From: Primulina eburnea
Taxonomy: Eukaryota > Streptophyta > Magnoliopsida > Lamiales > Gesneriaceae
Assembly: GCF_022965805.1 (NCBI RefSeq)
Contig: NC_133114.1
Location: 9,196,261 to 9,260,260, forward strand
DNA length: 64,000 nucleotides
Direction: 5' to 3'
Of this stretch, positions 47,393-60,189 are shown piece by piece; the stretch's first letter is position 1, and each line of letters begins with the position of its first letter. The position numbers and the translations under genes are program-made. Under the pieces are notes generated by a model. That model made no database searches, was not told the DNA's origin, and saw nothing but the letters and a program-made list of their open reading frames with translations.

Positions 47393-48386
47393 ACTGAAAA
47401 GTCTGCTCTTTTTATTGCTTAAAAAGTACTAGATTTTTTTTTTAAAACACTCAATTTTCGGCCATGTATACTTGCCACATGAAAATATTAAAATATTTTC
47501 CCCCTTATAATAAAATAACAACCATCTATCATTTTGAAAATCAAGTGCAACAGTCATAAAATGAAATCATCAACTGTTTTACCAAACCTAAAAAGCAATA
47601 AGTTGAAAAGTATAGCGTATACTAATCTCTCAAAACATAAATAAATAGCCTTAAAAATCTTTAATTTAAATCAGTAATCATAAAACATAATGCGGAAAAT
47701 AGTAGCGCTAGTCCTCGGGTTGTGTGCGCCATCAGTCCAGTCATATCATCCGACAAGACCTCCCTCAACCTCACCTGCACCCATCACACCTAGTGAGTCT
47801 AAAGACTCAACACACCATAATCTTTATAACAAATAATATGTAATACAGTCAACATATAACAGTGAAAAATACTTGTACTTAAATTATCGTTTTCATGAAG
47901 ATGCATAAACTTCAAACATGACCATTTTCATAAATATTTTCATGATGCATAAACTTAAGCATAAACATTTTCATGACATGCATTTCATAAACCTTAACCT
48001 TTTTCCCTTTTTTTTCCCTCAACATGACATGACATGACATAAAACATTTTTCATGATCATAAACATTTTTCCTTTGTTGAATTCAAATCGTTAATTGTGA
48101 ATTTCCTCAAACCTCAAAATTCGATGGATCCATCTACATATAAACACAGTACTGGGCGGCGGGGGACACCAGCGACACTCTCACCGGTCAACTGGGCCTT
48201 GGCCTATCATGATCGAATAGAAATACGATCGTCGGGGCTCCCTCTGGGGCCTTCTCCCATAAATGGCCTCCCTGTGGGGCTTTCTCCCCTCATGATATTC
48301 ACATTCTTACCTCAAACCTCATATCCTCATAACCTCATATTCGCAATAATGCAAACACGATCGTCGGGCTCCCACTGGGACCATCA

Positions 48387-50474
48387 TGTTAGAGTAGGTG
48401 CCTGTCGAGCCAAGTGTTGGCCGAGTGTTCACAATGAAACTCTATGTATAAGCAGTCTTTATTTTAGTAATATTTGAAATTATTATTTTGGCACATCTTT
48501 ATCTGTATACCCATGCTAGTTGCATAGATAAAGCCCTTGAATATACAAATAGTAGAAAGAATATGAGATGCTCATATGATGAGTATCATGAAACTCATAT
48601 TTGTAATACTATATATTCTAAACGGTTCCTAGTCGATTCAGCCGCCACTAAAAAGGATATAGGCCGCTCGAGTTAGAGACTAGTATCTGCGATGTGAGTA
48701 CCATGTTTCATTGGTAGGGGACATTGTGATGTCCGAGCATGCAGATAGGTGCTCCTGGTAGAGTGCACTGAACAACCCTCCATTAAAGGACTTTCCAAGT
48801 GGTTCTCACTTATCGAGTGGAAACGTCCTAGTTTATGGTTGTACACCATTAGTCCTTATGACCCGGGACAACATTGAGACTCTATGTGCTAGCAGTTCAC
48901 TTTAACTTGTTTACCGACTCTTATGGGGTCATCAGGTGGCAAGGTTTAGTGTCATGTCGAAACATATAGGAGTCGATGCATTGTAGTCGGGGATTCACCG
49001 CTTACCTTCGGGTATGGATATCTTATGTGTTATCATGTGTATGTAGGTTGAAATCTCTGGCCAGAGTATGGTGGTAATTATGAAAGGAGTTTCATAGATT
49101 ACACCATCGATGCAACTACGACATGACACATAGTATCGATTCATTGACAACTCTCGATAAACCAATGGTTGTCGAATCGGTCGGGATATATGAGTTGAAG
49201 GGACCGTACTGTACGCTAACCATAATTGAATGGTTTTTGCATGGCACTATCATTTGATACCTAGGGAATCATGTAAGCGATGTTGCTAGGCGTTTAACAT
49301 GGTTGGTTGGATACTATCAGACTTGAGTTCTGACGTTCTTGTTATCAAGGGGTTGATATGTAAGAATGGAGCAATTGGGGTATGCTCATATAAGGACATG
49401 TTTAGTCCGAATCACATGGAGATGTGAACCCACGGCTATTGGTATCAATGAACCATTGAGGGCCACACAAGTGCTGGCTTTCTAGATCCCGTTGAGAAGT
49501 AAAAATAGTTCAATGTGTTGAACGGCTTATAAAGGAGTTTATAAGCGTAAGGAAAATTAGAAGTATGACTTCTTTATAGGAGAAAATAGTTCAATGTGTT
49601 GAACGGCTTATAAATGAGTTTATAAGCGTAAAGAAAAATAGAAGTATGACTTCTATGAGAGAAATGTAAATTTTAATTTATGGAAGTGTTCCTAAATTAA
49701 ATGTTGGCCAATTGAATAATGTATTTGAAAATTGTGATTTTCATAAACATTATTATGGAAGTCCAAATAATTAAATTAATTCAAGTGTTGAATTAATTAA
49801 ATTATATTGAGTCTTGTAGAGCTCAATTTAAATAAATTATTTAACTAGTGGACTTGAGTAAATTCAAGTAATGTTTAATTAGTCTCAAATATGTTTGAGA
49901 TAATTAAATTTAGGCCATGGTTTTTTTTTAATTTGTTAAAAACCATATAATATATGCATGCATGGGAGGTGAAGGGTTGGAGACAACTTTTTCAAATATC
50001 AAGGCTTGGCATGCTACTTTTGTCTCTACTTTTTGCAAGACCAAGACAAGTCTCCCTCCCCCCCCCATTCCAACATGTCATGGCCGAAATCCTCTCTATT
50101 TTCTCTCCCAATTTTTGTTCTTCAATTGTTGGATAAACAATACACTTCTCAAAAAAAAATGCTCTAATTTTTCTAGTGCAAAATTAGAGTGGTTCTTGCT
50201 AGTTAGTGGTTGGCTTAATATTTGAGCAAGGTTGGCTCAAAGGAAGCTTGAAGATTGTCTTGCCATTGAAGAGCTTAGTTGTATATCAACTAAGTTGGAG
50301 CCATCATCAATCTTTTAAGATTGATAGGTACATTTCAAAACACACTATGAATGTCATTTTTGTGTTTTATTGTATTTGCTACACTAGACATAGGGTGGCC
50401 GAAATTTTTATACAAAATTTTGATTTTTTTGAACTTCCGTTGCGCTTCCGGTCACCGTAACCGATCCCCTTTCA
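48387..50474 (+). repeat. 5' LTR of element C (2088 bp)
   Basis: TGTTAGAGTAGGTGCC...CCCCTTTCA. Contains an 81-bp tandem duplication around TAGTTCAATGTGTTGAACGG (49505 and 49586) and a C9 run (50058-50066). Confidence 0.93.
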
Positions 50475-52259
50475 AGTCGTATCCGAGCTATGGTTACGTT
50501 TTTGTGTAGCAAATACAAGATATTATGTTGAGATCGATTTCTAACCGCATGAGACAACCAAAACAACAAATCGAGGGCCGATTTTTGGGGTGTTTTTGGG
50601 CAGCATGTTGCTGCCCATTTCGAGCAGCTAGGGCAGCTCCTTGGGCTGCCCGAACAGCCCCCTTTCGAAAAATAAAAAAAAATTTGGCATGTTGGCCGGA
50701 ATGTTGACCGGAATCCGGCGACGGAACTCCGGCGACGGCGATGACAACTAGGGTTTCCAAAAGGTGTTTTGGAATATCAAAGTGTCATGGGCCTTGAGTT
50801 GTTGGGCCATTGGATGGCTAACATGTTTGTGAATTTTAAATGGGCCAAAATATTTTTGGTGAAAAATAAGTTTTTGGGCCCTTAAGTTTAAAATCACAAA
50901 AGTTGAAAATATTTTCTCATGAAATAAATAATTTAAGTTGGACTTTAATTATTTATAGTAAATGGTGATTTACAAGAAATTCGGTTATAAATAAATTAAT
51001 TGGAAAGTAGACAAAGGTGTTTGTATATTTTGTTAATTTAGTTTATAATCGTGGCGGTTAATGATTGGATCAAGATATATAATATTGGATCAATTAATTA
51101 TTGTGATAATTAATTGATGGTGTATGATATGTGATATTATGCATGAAGGATGATCAAAAGCCCAAGCCCAATTTGCTAGGTGTATGCTAGGATATTTTGT
51201 GTTGAATGATTGTCATAATTATCAATTTATAAAGTGGGCTTGGTTTATGGCCCGTTCCCACCCCATGAGATGTATCCCTATTTGACATGGATATTTATTT
51301 GTAAATATTAGTATAGTGGATGATCAAGATTGGAAGATGGTGGCCATGATGATTATGAAGATCGAAGACATGTAAATATTGGAAGCTTATGTAATAGTTG
51401 CATTTGCATCCCGTGCATTTCCCTAGGATTGGACCTAGGCCCGTGTTTAGCTCACACGGTCCGTTAGTATTGGGGCGATTGATCATCCTTGTTTGTTTAC
51501 TGTTTATAATATATGCATGATATGTTATAAATAATGAGTATGTGCGTTATTATTATGATAATAACAAAGTTGCATGAATCCAGCAAACATACGATCAAAC
51601 ATGGCGAGATTTTAAAATAAAATTAATGATGAGACCTTTCAAAATTAAAAACCCTCATTTTGAATAAGATTCAAAATTAATATCAAGCCCGAAAAGGGGA
51701 ATTATAAATTTGTTTATAATTTCCTTGTCTTCCATCGACAATGGGTGCATGATGAACGCTACCCGTACTCGGGGCTCGGCTCATATTATTGGGGGAGCTT
51801 TGGGTGCCGGAAAGCTGTGACATCCATTGACATGGTGATGTGAACTACGTGGAACTCCCATGATTTCGGCTCATATTATTGGGGGAACTCATGGCGACCG
51901 TCCATTAAGGTTCAACATCGATGGGTAAGGCTTGACACGTGAAGTGAACGACGTCATATTATTGGGTCCTAATCAAACGTGAGACAAAAGTTTACGTAGA
52001 AGGTTGCATTGTGATGCAATTGGAAACTACCTTTTAGGAATTGTGATTGACTGATATTATTCGGGATCATAATTCGCTAATTGGACCTTACGTACCTACT
52101 GAGGAAAGGAGTTTCCCGTTTTCACTAGAGGGTAGTGAAAGATGTCAAAACAGTGGGAGCGAATATTTATGAAGTAAAAGTCCAAACTTCATATCTTACT
52201 AAATATTTTAAAATAGTCATCAACATTTATCTGTTTTTACTTTTCAATACAAATTGACA
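50475..52259 (+). other. Leader of element C
   Basis: About 1.8 kb between 5' LTR and gag, long for a copia leader. No canonical TGGTATCAGAGC primer site is seen next to the LTR. Four blocks with ATATTATTGGG-like cores (about 51785, 51874, 51956, 52054) form a loose repeat of about 90 bp. No gene is recognised. Confidence 0.6.
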
Positions 52260-53177
52260 ATGTCTTCGATTCGCAATCCGATATCCGTAATACTCGACAA
52301 ACACATATTAACTGGACCTAATTACCTCACTTGGCTAAGAAACCTGAAAATCGTCTTGAATTCGGAAAAGGTAGCATATACACTGAATGAGTCGCCCCCT
52401 GTTGAGGCTCCGACTGACTGCACTCCTGAGGAATTGCAAACTTACAAGGAATGGTGTGACCATGACTTGATAGCCAGGTGTTATATGTTGACTTCTATGA
52501 ATGATGAGCTGCAGAGGCTTTTTGAGGGTGCAAAGAGTGCTGCTGACATTCATTTGCATCTCAAAGAGCTCTTTGGTGAGCAAACACGGCCTCTAAGGCA
52601 AGCTACCGTCAAGGAGCTGATCACTTTGCGCATGTGAGATGGGGCCTCGGTACATGAGCATGGCCTAAAGATGATCGGCCTCGTGGACAAGCTCGTTGGC
52701 ATGGATCTGATCTTGCCTTCGGAGTTGACCACCGACGTGTTGCTGTTATCATTGCCTAGCTCATTTGATCCTTTTGTGGTTAACTTCAACATGAACAAGA
52801 TGGAGCCGACCCTTGAGGAGTTGGTGAATATGCTTGTTACGTTTGAATCAACCATCAAAAAAGAGAAGTTGGTTCTTTATGAGGGTTCTTCATCTGGTAC
52901 GAATATTGATCCACATGCGAAGGGAAAGAAGCGTTCTTTCCAACGTCCCAAGAAGAACGTGCCCTTGTTGAGGCAATCTCCGAATCTCGTTGTGGCAGCC
53001 ATACCAGTTAAGGCTGACAAGACTAGTGATGAATGTCATCACTGCAAGAAGCCTGGACATTGGAGGCGTAACTGCAGAGAATATCTTGCCCAGAAAAGTT
53101 CTGGAAATGGTATGTTCTACATTGAAGTAAACATTTCAATTAACTCTACTTCTTGGGTATTGGATACCAAATGTTGA
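52260..53177 (+). pseudogene. gag: gag and start of protease of element C
   Basis: ATG at 52260 (MSSIRNPISVIL). The gag core includes LTGPNYLTWLRNLKIVLNSE. TGA at 52635-52637 interrupts it, and the same frame continues with a zinc knuckle CHHCKKPGHWRRNC (53038-53080). The protease box begins WVLDT, but the following Gly is Lys, and TGA at 53175-53177 ends the frame. The protease is therefore dead. Confidence 0.88.
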
Positions 53178-53828
53178 GAACATCTCCGTAATGTGTTGCA
53201 GGTGATGGGAAGAAGTAAGAGGATTTGAGAAGGTGAGACTTCTTGGGGATGGGCTATGGAGCAAGAGTTGCTGCCAAGACCTTAAGAAATGTTTACTTAT
53301 TGTTGAACAATAGTTTTAAGTTAATTTTATGAGATGTTTTGTTTGTACCTAATTTTGTGAAAAACATTGTTTCCATTTCTATGCTGATAAAAATGGATAT
53401 TCTTGTTTATTTTGCAAAGGTATTTGCAACATTTACATGAATGCATGTTTGATTAGTACTGGTGAACTTGAAAACGTTCTCTATAACTTAAAATTGAAAG
53501 ATATTCCATTAAATGTCCATTCAAAGGCAGACACCATATGAGATATGGATGTGTAAGTCTCCCAAATATTCTTATCTTAAAATATGGGGGTGCCCTGCTT
53601 TTGAAGCAGGTAGTGGGAGATAAATTGGATAGTCGATCCATTTTATGTTACTTTGTGGGATATCCAAGGAATTCAGTTGGATATCATTTATATCATCCCC
53701 AAGAAACAAAGGTGTTTGTTTCTAGGAATGCAACCTTTTTAGAAAAGGATTTTCTATTGGATAGAAAAGGCGAGATGATAGAACTCGAAGAGGTTCGAGA
53801 GACACCCACAATTATAGACCCACACTAG
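53178..53828 (+). pseudogene. Protease and integrase remnants of element C
   Basis: 53178-53530 is frameshifted protease and pre-integrase sequence (LFCKGICNIYMN). Near 53535 it jumps directly to YEIWMCKSPKYSYLKIWG-type sequence from the end of integrase, so the catalytic core is deleted. 53538-53828 is open (FVGYPRNSVGYHLYHP, NATFLEKDFLLD). Confidence 0.85.
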
Positions 53829-53887
53829 AGAAGCCAAGAGAGGAGATACAAGCTCCTAGAAGATTCGAGAGAGTCTCGAGACCACCT

Positions 53888-55532
53888 ATGAGGTATGGTC
53901 TGCTTCTTGAAGAGGGTCATGATGAGCCTAACCATGGATGTGATCCAAGGACCTTCAAGGAAGCATTATCTGATGCCGATTCATCCAAATGGCTTGAAGC
54001 AATGGAATCTGAGATGAATTCCATGCATTCGAACCAAGTGTGGAATCCCGTGGATCCACCCGAGGGAATTGTTCCCATAGGGTGTAAATGGATTTACAAG
54101 AGGAAACTTGAGGCGGATGGGAAGGTATTGACCTTCAAGGTGCGATTGGTGGCAAAAGAATATACTCAAAGACAAGGAGTTGACTTTGAGGAAACCTTTT
54201 CTCCAGTTGCAATGTTCAAGTCTATAAGGATATTGCTAGCCATAGCTGCATGGTATGACTATGAGATATGGCAGATGGATGTCAAGACAGTCTTTCTTAA
54301 TGGGGATTTTAAGAAAGTGATTTACATGTCTCAACCTGAAGGGTTTACATCTATCGGAAGTGAGCATATGGTATGCAAACTTCAAAGATCTATTTATGGT
54401 CTAAAGCAGGCATCTAGGAGTTGGAACCTCAGATTCGACAGAACATTCAAAGAGTTTGGTTTTGCTAAGAATCATGAGGAACCCTGTATGTATAAGAAGG
54501 TCATTGGGAGTGTAGTGACATTCCTGGTGTTTTATGTTGATGACATTCTAATCATTGGGAATGATGTAGGAATGTTGCAATCAACTAAATATGGTTAGCA
54601 AGTGAGTTCTCGATATAGAACTTGGGTGAAGCATCTTTTGTATTGGGAATACAGATCTATAGAGATAGATCAAGAAGATTGGTTGGTTTCACCCAGTCCA
54701 CATAAATTGATACCATCGTGAAGCGGTTCTCGATGGATGAGTCCAAGAGAGGACATCTACCAATGTGTCATGGCGTGTCCCTATCCAAAACTATGTCTCC
54801 CAAGACTGATGCAGAGATAGCGGCGATGACAAGCATTCCTTATGCATCTGCGATTGGTAGCATCATGTATGAGATGATATCTACACGTCCTGACGTGGCT
54901 TTCACACTAAGTATAGTGAGTAGATATCAATCGAACCCTGGTCTTCCACACTGGAAAGCTGTGAAAGACATCCTCAAGTAGTTGAGAAGGACCAATAAAT
55001 TGTTCTTGGTCTATGGGGTGAAGAACTAGAATTGGAAGGCTATACCGACTCTAGCTTCCAAAGCGATATCGATGACTCGAAGTCAACCTCTGGGTTTGTA
55101 TTCATGCTCAATGGTGCTGCTGTCTCTTGGAAGAGTTCCAAGCAAGACAATACTGCGGATTCCAGCACAGAGGCCGAATACATTGCTGCATCAGATGCAG
55201 CAAGGGAGGCTGTTTGGATGAGGAATTTTGTCCAAGAGTTGGACGTCATTCCTAATTGAGTTGCTCCTATCCCAGTGTTGTGTGACAACACGGGAGCTTT
55301 AGCTCAAGCAAAGGAGCCAAGATCTCATCAGAAGTCCAAACATATATTGAGAAAGTACCACATCCTCGGAGAGATTGTGGAAAGAGGAAGAAGTGTCTTT
55401 TGACATAGTCGGCTCCGCAGATAATGTTGTTGATCCACTAGCTAAGCTTTTACCTGGACCATTATTCGAGATGCATCGCGAATCAATGGGTTTGAAGCAT
55501 ACGGGTAGTTGGCTCTAGTGCAAGTGGGAGAT
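53888..55532 (+). pseudogene. rt-rnh: RT and RNase H of element C
   Basis: RT 53888-54598 has CKWIYKRKLEADG, DVKTVFLNG and the intact catalytic FYVDDILIIG. A lost base at 54590 shifts the frame; pieces resume 54718-54981 (YASAIGSIMYEMISTRPD) and 55032-55259 with RNase H ([24 protein letters not shown]). After 55260 only broken sequence leads to the polypurine tract AAGTGGGAGA (55522-55531). Confidence 0.9.
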
Positions 55533-57676
55533 TGTTAGAGTAGGTGCCCGTCGAGCCAAAAGTTGGCCGAGTGTTCACAATGAAACTCCATGTATAAGCA
55601 GTCTTTATTTTAGTAATATTTGAAATTATTATTTTGGCACATCTTTATCTGTATACCCATGCTAGTTGCATAGATAAAGCCCTTGAATATACAAATAGTA
55701 GAAAGAATATGAGATGCTCATATGATGAGTATCATGAAACTCATATTTGTAATACTGTATATTCTAAACGGTTCCTAGTCGATTCAGCCGCCACTAAGAA
55801 GGATATAGGCCGCTCGAGTTAGAGACTAGTATCTGCGATGTGAGTACCATGTTTCATTGGTAGGGGACATTGTGATGTCCGAGCATGCAGATAGGTGCTC
55901 CTGGTAGAGTGCACTGAACAACCCTTCATTAAAGGACTTTCCAAGTGGTTCTCACTTATCGAGTGGAAACGTCCTAGTTTATGGTTGTACACCATTAGTC
56001 CTTATGACCCAGGACAACATTGAGACTCTATGTGCTAGCATTTCACTTTAACTTGTTTACCGACTCTTAAGGGGTCATCAGGTGGCAAGGTTGGGTGTCA
56101 TGTCGAAACATATAAGAGTCGATGCATTGTAGTCTGGGATTCACCGCTTACCTTCGGGTATGGATATCCTATGTGTTATCATGTGTATGTAGGTTGAAAT
56201 CTCTGGCCAGAGTATGGTGGTAATTATGAAAGGGGTTTCATAGATTACACCATCGATACAACTACGACATGACACATAGTATCGATTCATTGACAACTCT
56301 CGATAAACCAATGGTTGTCGAATCGGTCGGGATATATGAGTTCAAGGGACCGTACTGTACGCTAACCATAATTGAATGGTTCTTGCAGGCACTATCATTT
56401 GATACCTAGGGAATCATGTAAGCGGTGTTGCTAGGCGTTTAACATGGTTGGTTGGGTACTATTAGACTTGAGTTCTGACGTTCTTGTTATCAAGGGGTTG
56501 ATAAGTAAGAATGGAGCAATTGGGGTATGCTCATATAAGGACATGTTTAGTCCGAATCACATGGAGATGTGAACCCACGGCTAGTTGTATCAATGAACCA
56601 TTGAGGGCCACACAAGTGCTTGCTTTCTAGATCCCGTTGAGAAGTAAAAATAGTTCAATGTGTTGAACGGCTTATAAAGGAGTTTATAAGCGTAAGGAAA
56701 ATTAGAAGTATGACTTCTATATAGGAGAAATAGTTCAATGTGTTGAACGGCTTATAAATGAATTTATAAGCGTAAAGAAAAATAGAAGTATGACTTCTAT
56801 GAGAGAAATGTAAATTTTAATTTATGGAAGTGTTCCTAAATTAAATGTTGGCCAATTGAATAATGTATTTGAAAATTGTGATTTTCATAAACATTATTAT
56901 GGACTAAATTAAATTAATTCAAGTGTTCAATTAATTAAACACTAGTGGACCTAGTAGAGTCCAAATAATTAAATTAATTCAAGTGTTGAATTAATTATAT
57001 TATATTGAGTCTTGTAGAGCTCAATTTAAATAAATTATTTAACTAGTGGACTTGAGTAAATTCAAGTAATGTTTAATTAGTCTCAAATATGTTTGAGATA
57101 ATTAAATTTAGTCCATGGTTTTTTTTAATTTGTTAAAAAACCATATAATATATGCATACATGGGAGGTGAAGGGTTGGAGATAACTTTTTCAAATATCAA
57201 GGCTTGGCATGCTACTTTTGTATCTACTTTTTGCAAGACCAAGACAAGTCTCCCTCCTCCCCCCCCCCCCCCCCCCCCCCCATTCCAACATGTCATGGCC
57301 GAAATCCTCTCTCTTTTCTCTCCCAATTTGTTGGAGAAACAATACACTTCTCAAAGAAAAATGTTCTAATTTTTCTAGTGCAAAATTAGAGTGGTTCTAG
57401 CTAGTTGGTGGTGGGCTTAATTTTTGAGCAAGGTGGGCTCAAAGGAAGCTTGAAGATTGTCTTGCCATTGAAGAGCTTAGTTGTATATCAACTAAATTGG
57501 AGCCATCATCAATCTTTTAAGATTGATAGGTACATTTCTAAACACACTATGAATGTCATTTTTGTGTTTTATTGTATTTGCTACACTAGACATAGGGTGG
57601 CCGAAATTTTTATACAAAATTTTGATTTTTTTGAACTTCCGTTGCGCTTCCGGTCACCGTAACCGATCCCCTTTCA
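55533..57676 (+). repeat. 3' LTR of element C (2144 bp)
   Basis: Pair of 48387-50474. Two length differences: an additional 55-60 bp near 56905-56960 and a C23 run (57259-57281) instead of C9. Confidence 0.93.
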
Positions 57677-59843
57677 CATCACCCTCACGACATCGCCATC
57701 ATTAACGAATTAGTCATAATCATTTCACTTCCTTCAACATTTTTCATTCCCATCACTTTAGAAAAATCATGAATAATATTTACATTTTTAATTTTGAAAC
57801 CAAGCATGAAACATGTATTTTAAATGTCTTCCAATAATCATAAAAATCAAATAGACATTTAAAAATCATAAATTAATCATGAAAATTTTATAAACAATTA
57901 AAAATAATCATAATATCATAAAAAATAGCATTTAGGGCACTGCCATGACATTTACTAATTTTTAGGTGTAAAAAGAGCGTTTTACCCATAGACGTAAAAT
58001 TCTCGAATTTGACTTTTTCTTGAAATCATTGACTCTAACTTGACCCAAATAATTATTTAAGCCTAAATTAATTTTTTCCATAATTTTATTCAGCCTAAAT
58101 ATTAAACTTTTTCATTTATCTTTAACTAATTGTTTTAACGGTGTTTTAATTCCGAAAAAATCCCAAACTTTAATATAAAATCCTAAATTCTAAATTTAGT
58201 CTTTTTATATTATTTTAGCCCTTATGGACCACGACTCGACCCCCATGAGTCGTTTTCCAATTTTTCTTTATTTTAAAAACCCTATTAGACACCTATTCTT
58301 CAACCCCGAGCCAACTTCCGATTTTCACGTGTTACCCCCGAGCCATGTTGGTCCAAAACTTGACCAACATCCTAAATTAACCTACTGGACCCTTAGACCC
58401 CCAAGAACCCAGCCCAAACCACAAAACGAAGCCCTCCCAAGTGACCCTATGCTGACCGAGACTCCCTAGTGTGGTAGGACTCTATGGTTTGGTGCCTAGA
58501 CCCTAAACCGACGCCCCAGCCCTTGAACCAAAACATTGTGCACCCTCTTAGGACCCTAGTGAACCACCCTAGCCCAGCCCGTGCCCCACGCATCGAGCCC
58601 CTGAACCCCTGAAGCTGCGTGAACCCTGCAACAGCTTCAGCTATGTTCTCGGGTAGAGTCCTAGCGTGGCTAGGACTCTTCCGTAGCCCTTACCGTGAGT
58701 CCTACTTGGCTAGGACTCCCTCCCTGACTCACTCATGACCTTGGCTAGCCCCTGGAACGAGCCAACCAAGCCCTAGCCCCTGAACAACAAAACCCGAGCC
58801 CCCCCAGGCCCTTGACAGCAAGTCATCGCAGTTCCTGCTTGTTCTTGTTTCCCTTCCTTTTTCTTTGTTCAGCCGATTGTTGGGTGGTATGTGGGACTCA
58901 CAAACATGATAGAACCTTACTTGATCTTACCCTAATCATGGCAGCCCCTTAACTAAACAATAAACATGTTATTGAAGTAAAAAAAAATCGGGTTTCATCA
59001 TGAACACATGCCACATGCCGAAATTTTCTGAATTTATTACTATGAACTTCAATCTTTTCATGCAAAAATAATATAAACAATATTATGATATGATGGATGA
59101 GAAAAGGAAGATTAAGGCGTGCCTTTGCGTAATTTACGCACGAATATACGCTGACGTCGAAGAACGGAGGGACAGCTTGGCTTGCTACCCCTTGAATCCC
59201 TTCGAAAATCCTTCCTCCAAGTGTGTTGTGTGCGTGTGCCGTGAGAGAGGTGGAGTTGGGAGAGAATATTTTTCAGAAAATTAAAGTGGCCGATTGTTTT
59301 TGTGTGCAAGGTCTAGGGTTTTAGGTGTTTTAATATATTATCTACTCTAATTAAATTACTAACTAGGCTTTAGGCATATCAAGCCAATAATTAAGCCCAT
59401 TAGTCTTTAATTAGAATTAAATAAAATATATTAATAAAGTTTTGGTAAAAATTAGTTTGTGAATTAAATAGCCGGGTTCCCAAAAAGCTCGTATTTTAGT
59501 TGAAAACCAACACCGATAAAATTTACATCCCGGCGTATAAATTCACCTCAAAACCCTTTATTTTCACAAATACTAAAAAGCATCAACCATATTTTAAATA
59601 ATTAAAAATAATCATCGAATAAAAACATTTTACATTTTTCAGCCCTCGGTCCCCGTTCCTCGCGTCGCTTGAATATTCCTTAAAAATACCATTTTATGCA
59701 TGATGACAATAAAAATCTCATTTAACATATAAACAAGTGTGTCACATAATTAATTAGCAATTAAAGTCAATTAATCACTCATTTTTCATATTTTCTAGAT
59801 TTGCATGTAGTTGGATTACGTCGTCTTAATTTTGGGCCTTACA

Positions 59844-60073
59844 TTTTTCTTCTCAGCGATATGCCGTTTCTCTTCACTCTCCCATGAGCCCATGATCTTT
59901 CCCACTATTTTCTCACGATCTCCATCTATCCTCCCACGTTCTTCTCTCTTTTGGCGCTCTGTGACCAGTTTTGAATCGATAAAAATCAATCCGCCACACT
60001 TAACGGGCCTATATAATTTAATTGGGCTTGTGATAAATGTGGGCTTCATAATTAATTATTTTTAACCCAAACA
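59844..60073 (-). repeat. 5' LTR of element F, second part
   Basis: It resumes with the TTTTT duplicate after element D and matches 18937-19166 almost base for base, ending AACCCAAACA. Confidence 0.88.
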
Positions 60074-60189
60074 GAATGTTTTTTTTATTTATTTATTTTA
60101 TGACGATGATATTGAGAGCATGATATATTATCTCGTTATTTGTGGATTCGGACTCTTCACAAAGCTTCGCAATGATTCGAGATGGTTTT
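60074..60189. other. Flank of element F
   Basis: 116 bp, T-rich at first; nothing recognised. It is the DNA between element F and the copia LTR fragment H. Confidence 0.4.

Larger units (their letters stand above)
48387..57676 (+). mobile_element. Element C: defective Ty1/copia element
   Basis: 9290 bp with LTRs 48387-50474 and 55533-57676 and perfect TSD CATCA (48382-48386 and 57677-57681). Order gag, protease, integrase remnant, RT, RNase H identifies Ty1/copia. The interior has nonsense codons, frameshifts and loss of the integrase core, yet the LTRs are nearly identical apart from two length changes. Confidence 0.95.
38809..59843 (-). mobile_element. Element D: chromovirus (Tekay-like) with candidate intron, reverse strand
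   Basis: LTRs 38809-41977 (3169 bp) and 47395-59843 (interrupted by element C; about 3154 bp without it). Perfect TSD TTTTT at 38804-38808 and 59844-59848; the empty site exists in F's other LTR. Internal order on the minus strand: primer site, gag, intron-like gap, protease, RT, RNase H, integrase, chromodomain, polypurine tract. Frames carry many stops. Confidence 0.93.
47395..59843 (-). repeat. 5' LTR of element D, interrupted by element C
   Basis: 47395-48386 and 57677-59843 together match 38809-41977. The break lies at ACCATCACCCTC in the sister LTR (39808-39819), and CATCA is duplicated by element C. Confidence 0.92.
18660..60073 (-). mobile_element. Element F: Ogre/Tat-like element with gag and protease only
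   Basis: Host of the central nest, reverse strand. Pieces: 3' LTR (18660-19166), 3' non-coding region with repeats (19167-21760), protease (21761-22809), gag (22810-25062 and 38076-38392), primer site (38398-38416) and 5' LTR (38423-38808 plus 59844-60073). Element G splits gag and element D splits the 5' LTR; without them F is about 7.4 kb. RT, RNase H and integrase are absent between protease and 3' LTR, so it is non-autonomous as it stands. Its own TSD was not found because the outer edge of the left LTR is diverged. Confidence 0.72.

Noticed and set aside
48488..48676. 62-aa ORF duplicated at 55634-55822
   Set aside because: Same reason: paired LTRs of element C.
50475..52259. Longer LTR for element C extending into the leader
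   Set aside because: The 3' LTR ends at 57676 and is followed by the CATCA duplication, so the boundary is fixed.
57108..57400. Pro-rich or Gly-rich ORFs
   Set aside because: Caused by the C23 homopolymer in the 3' LTR of element C.
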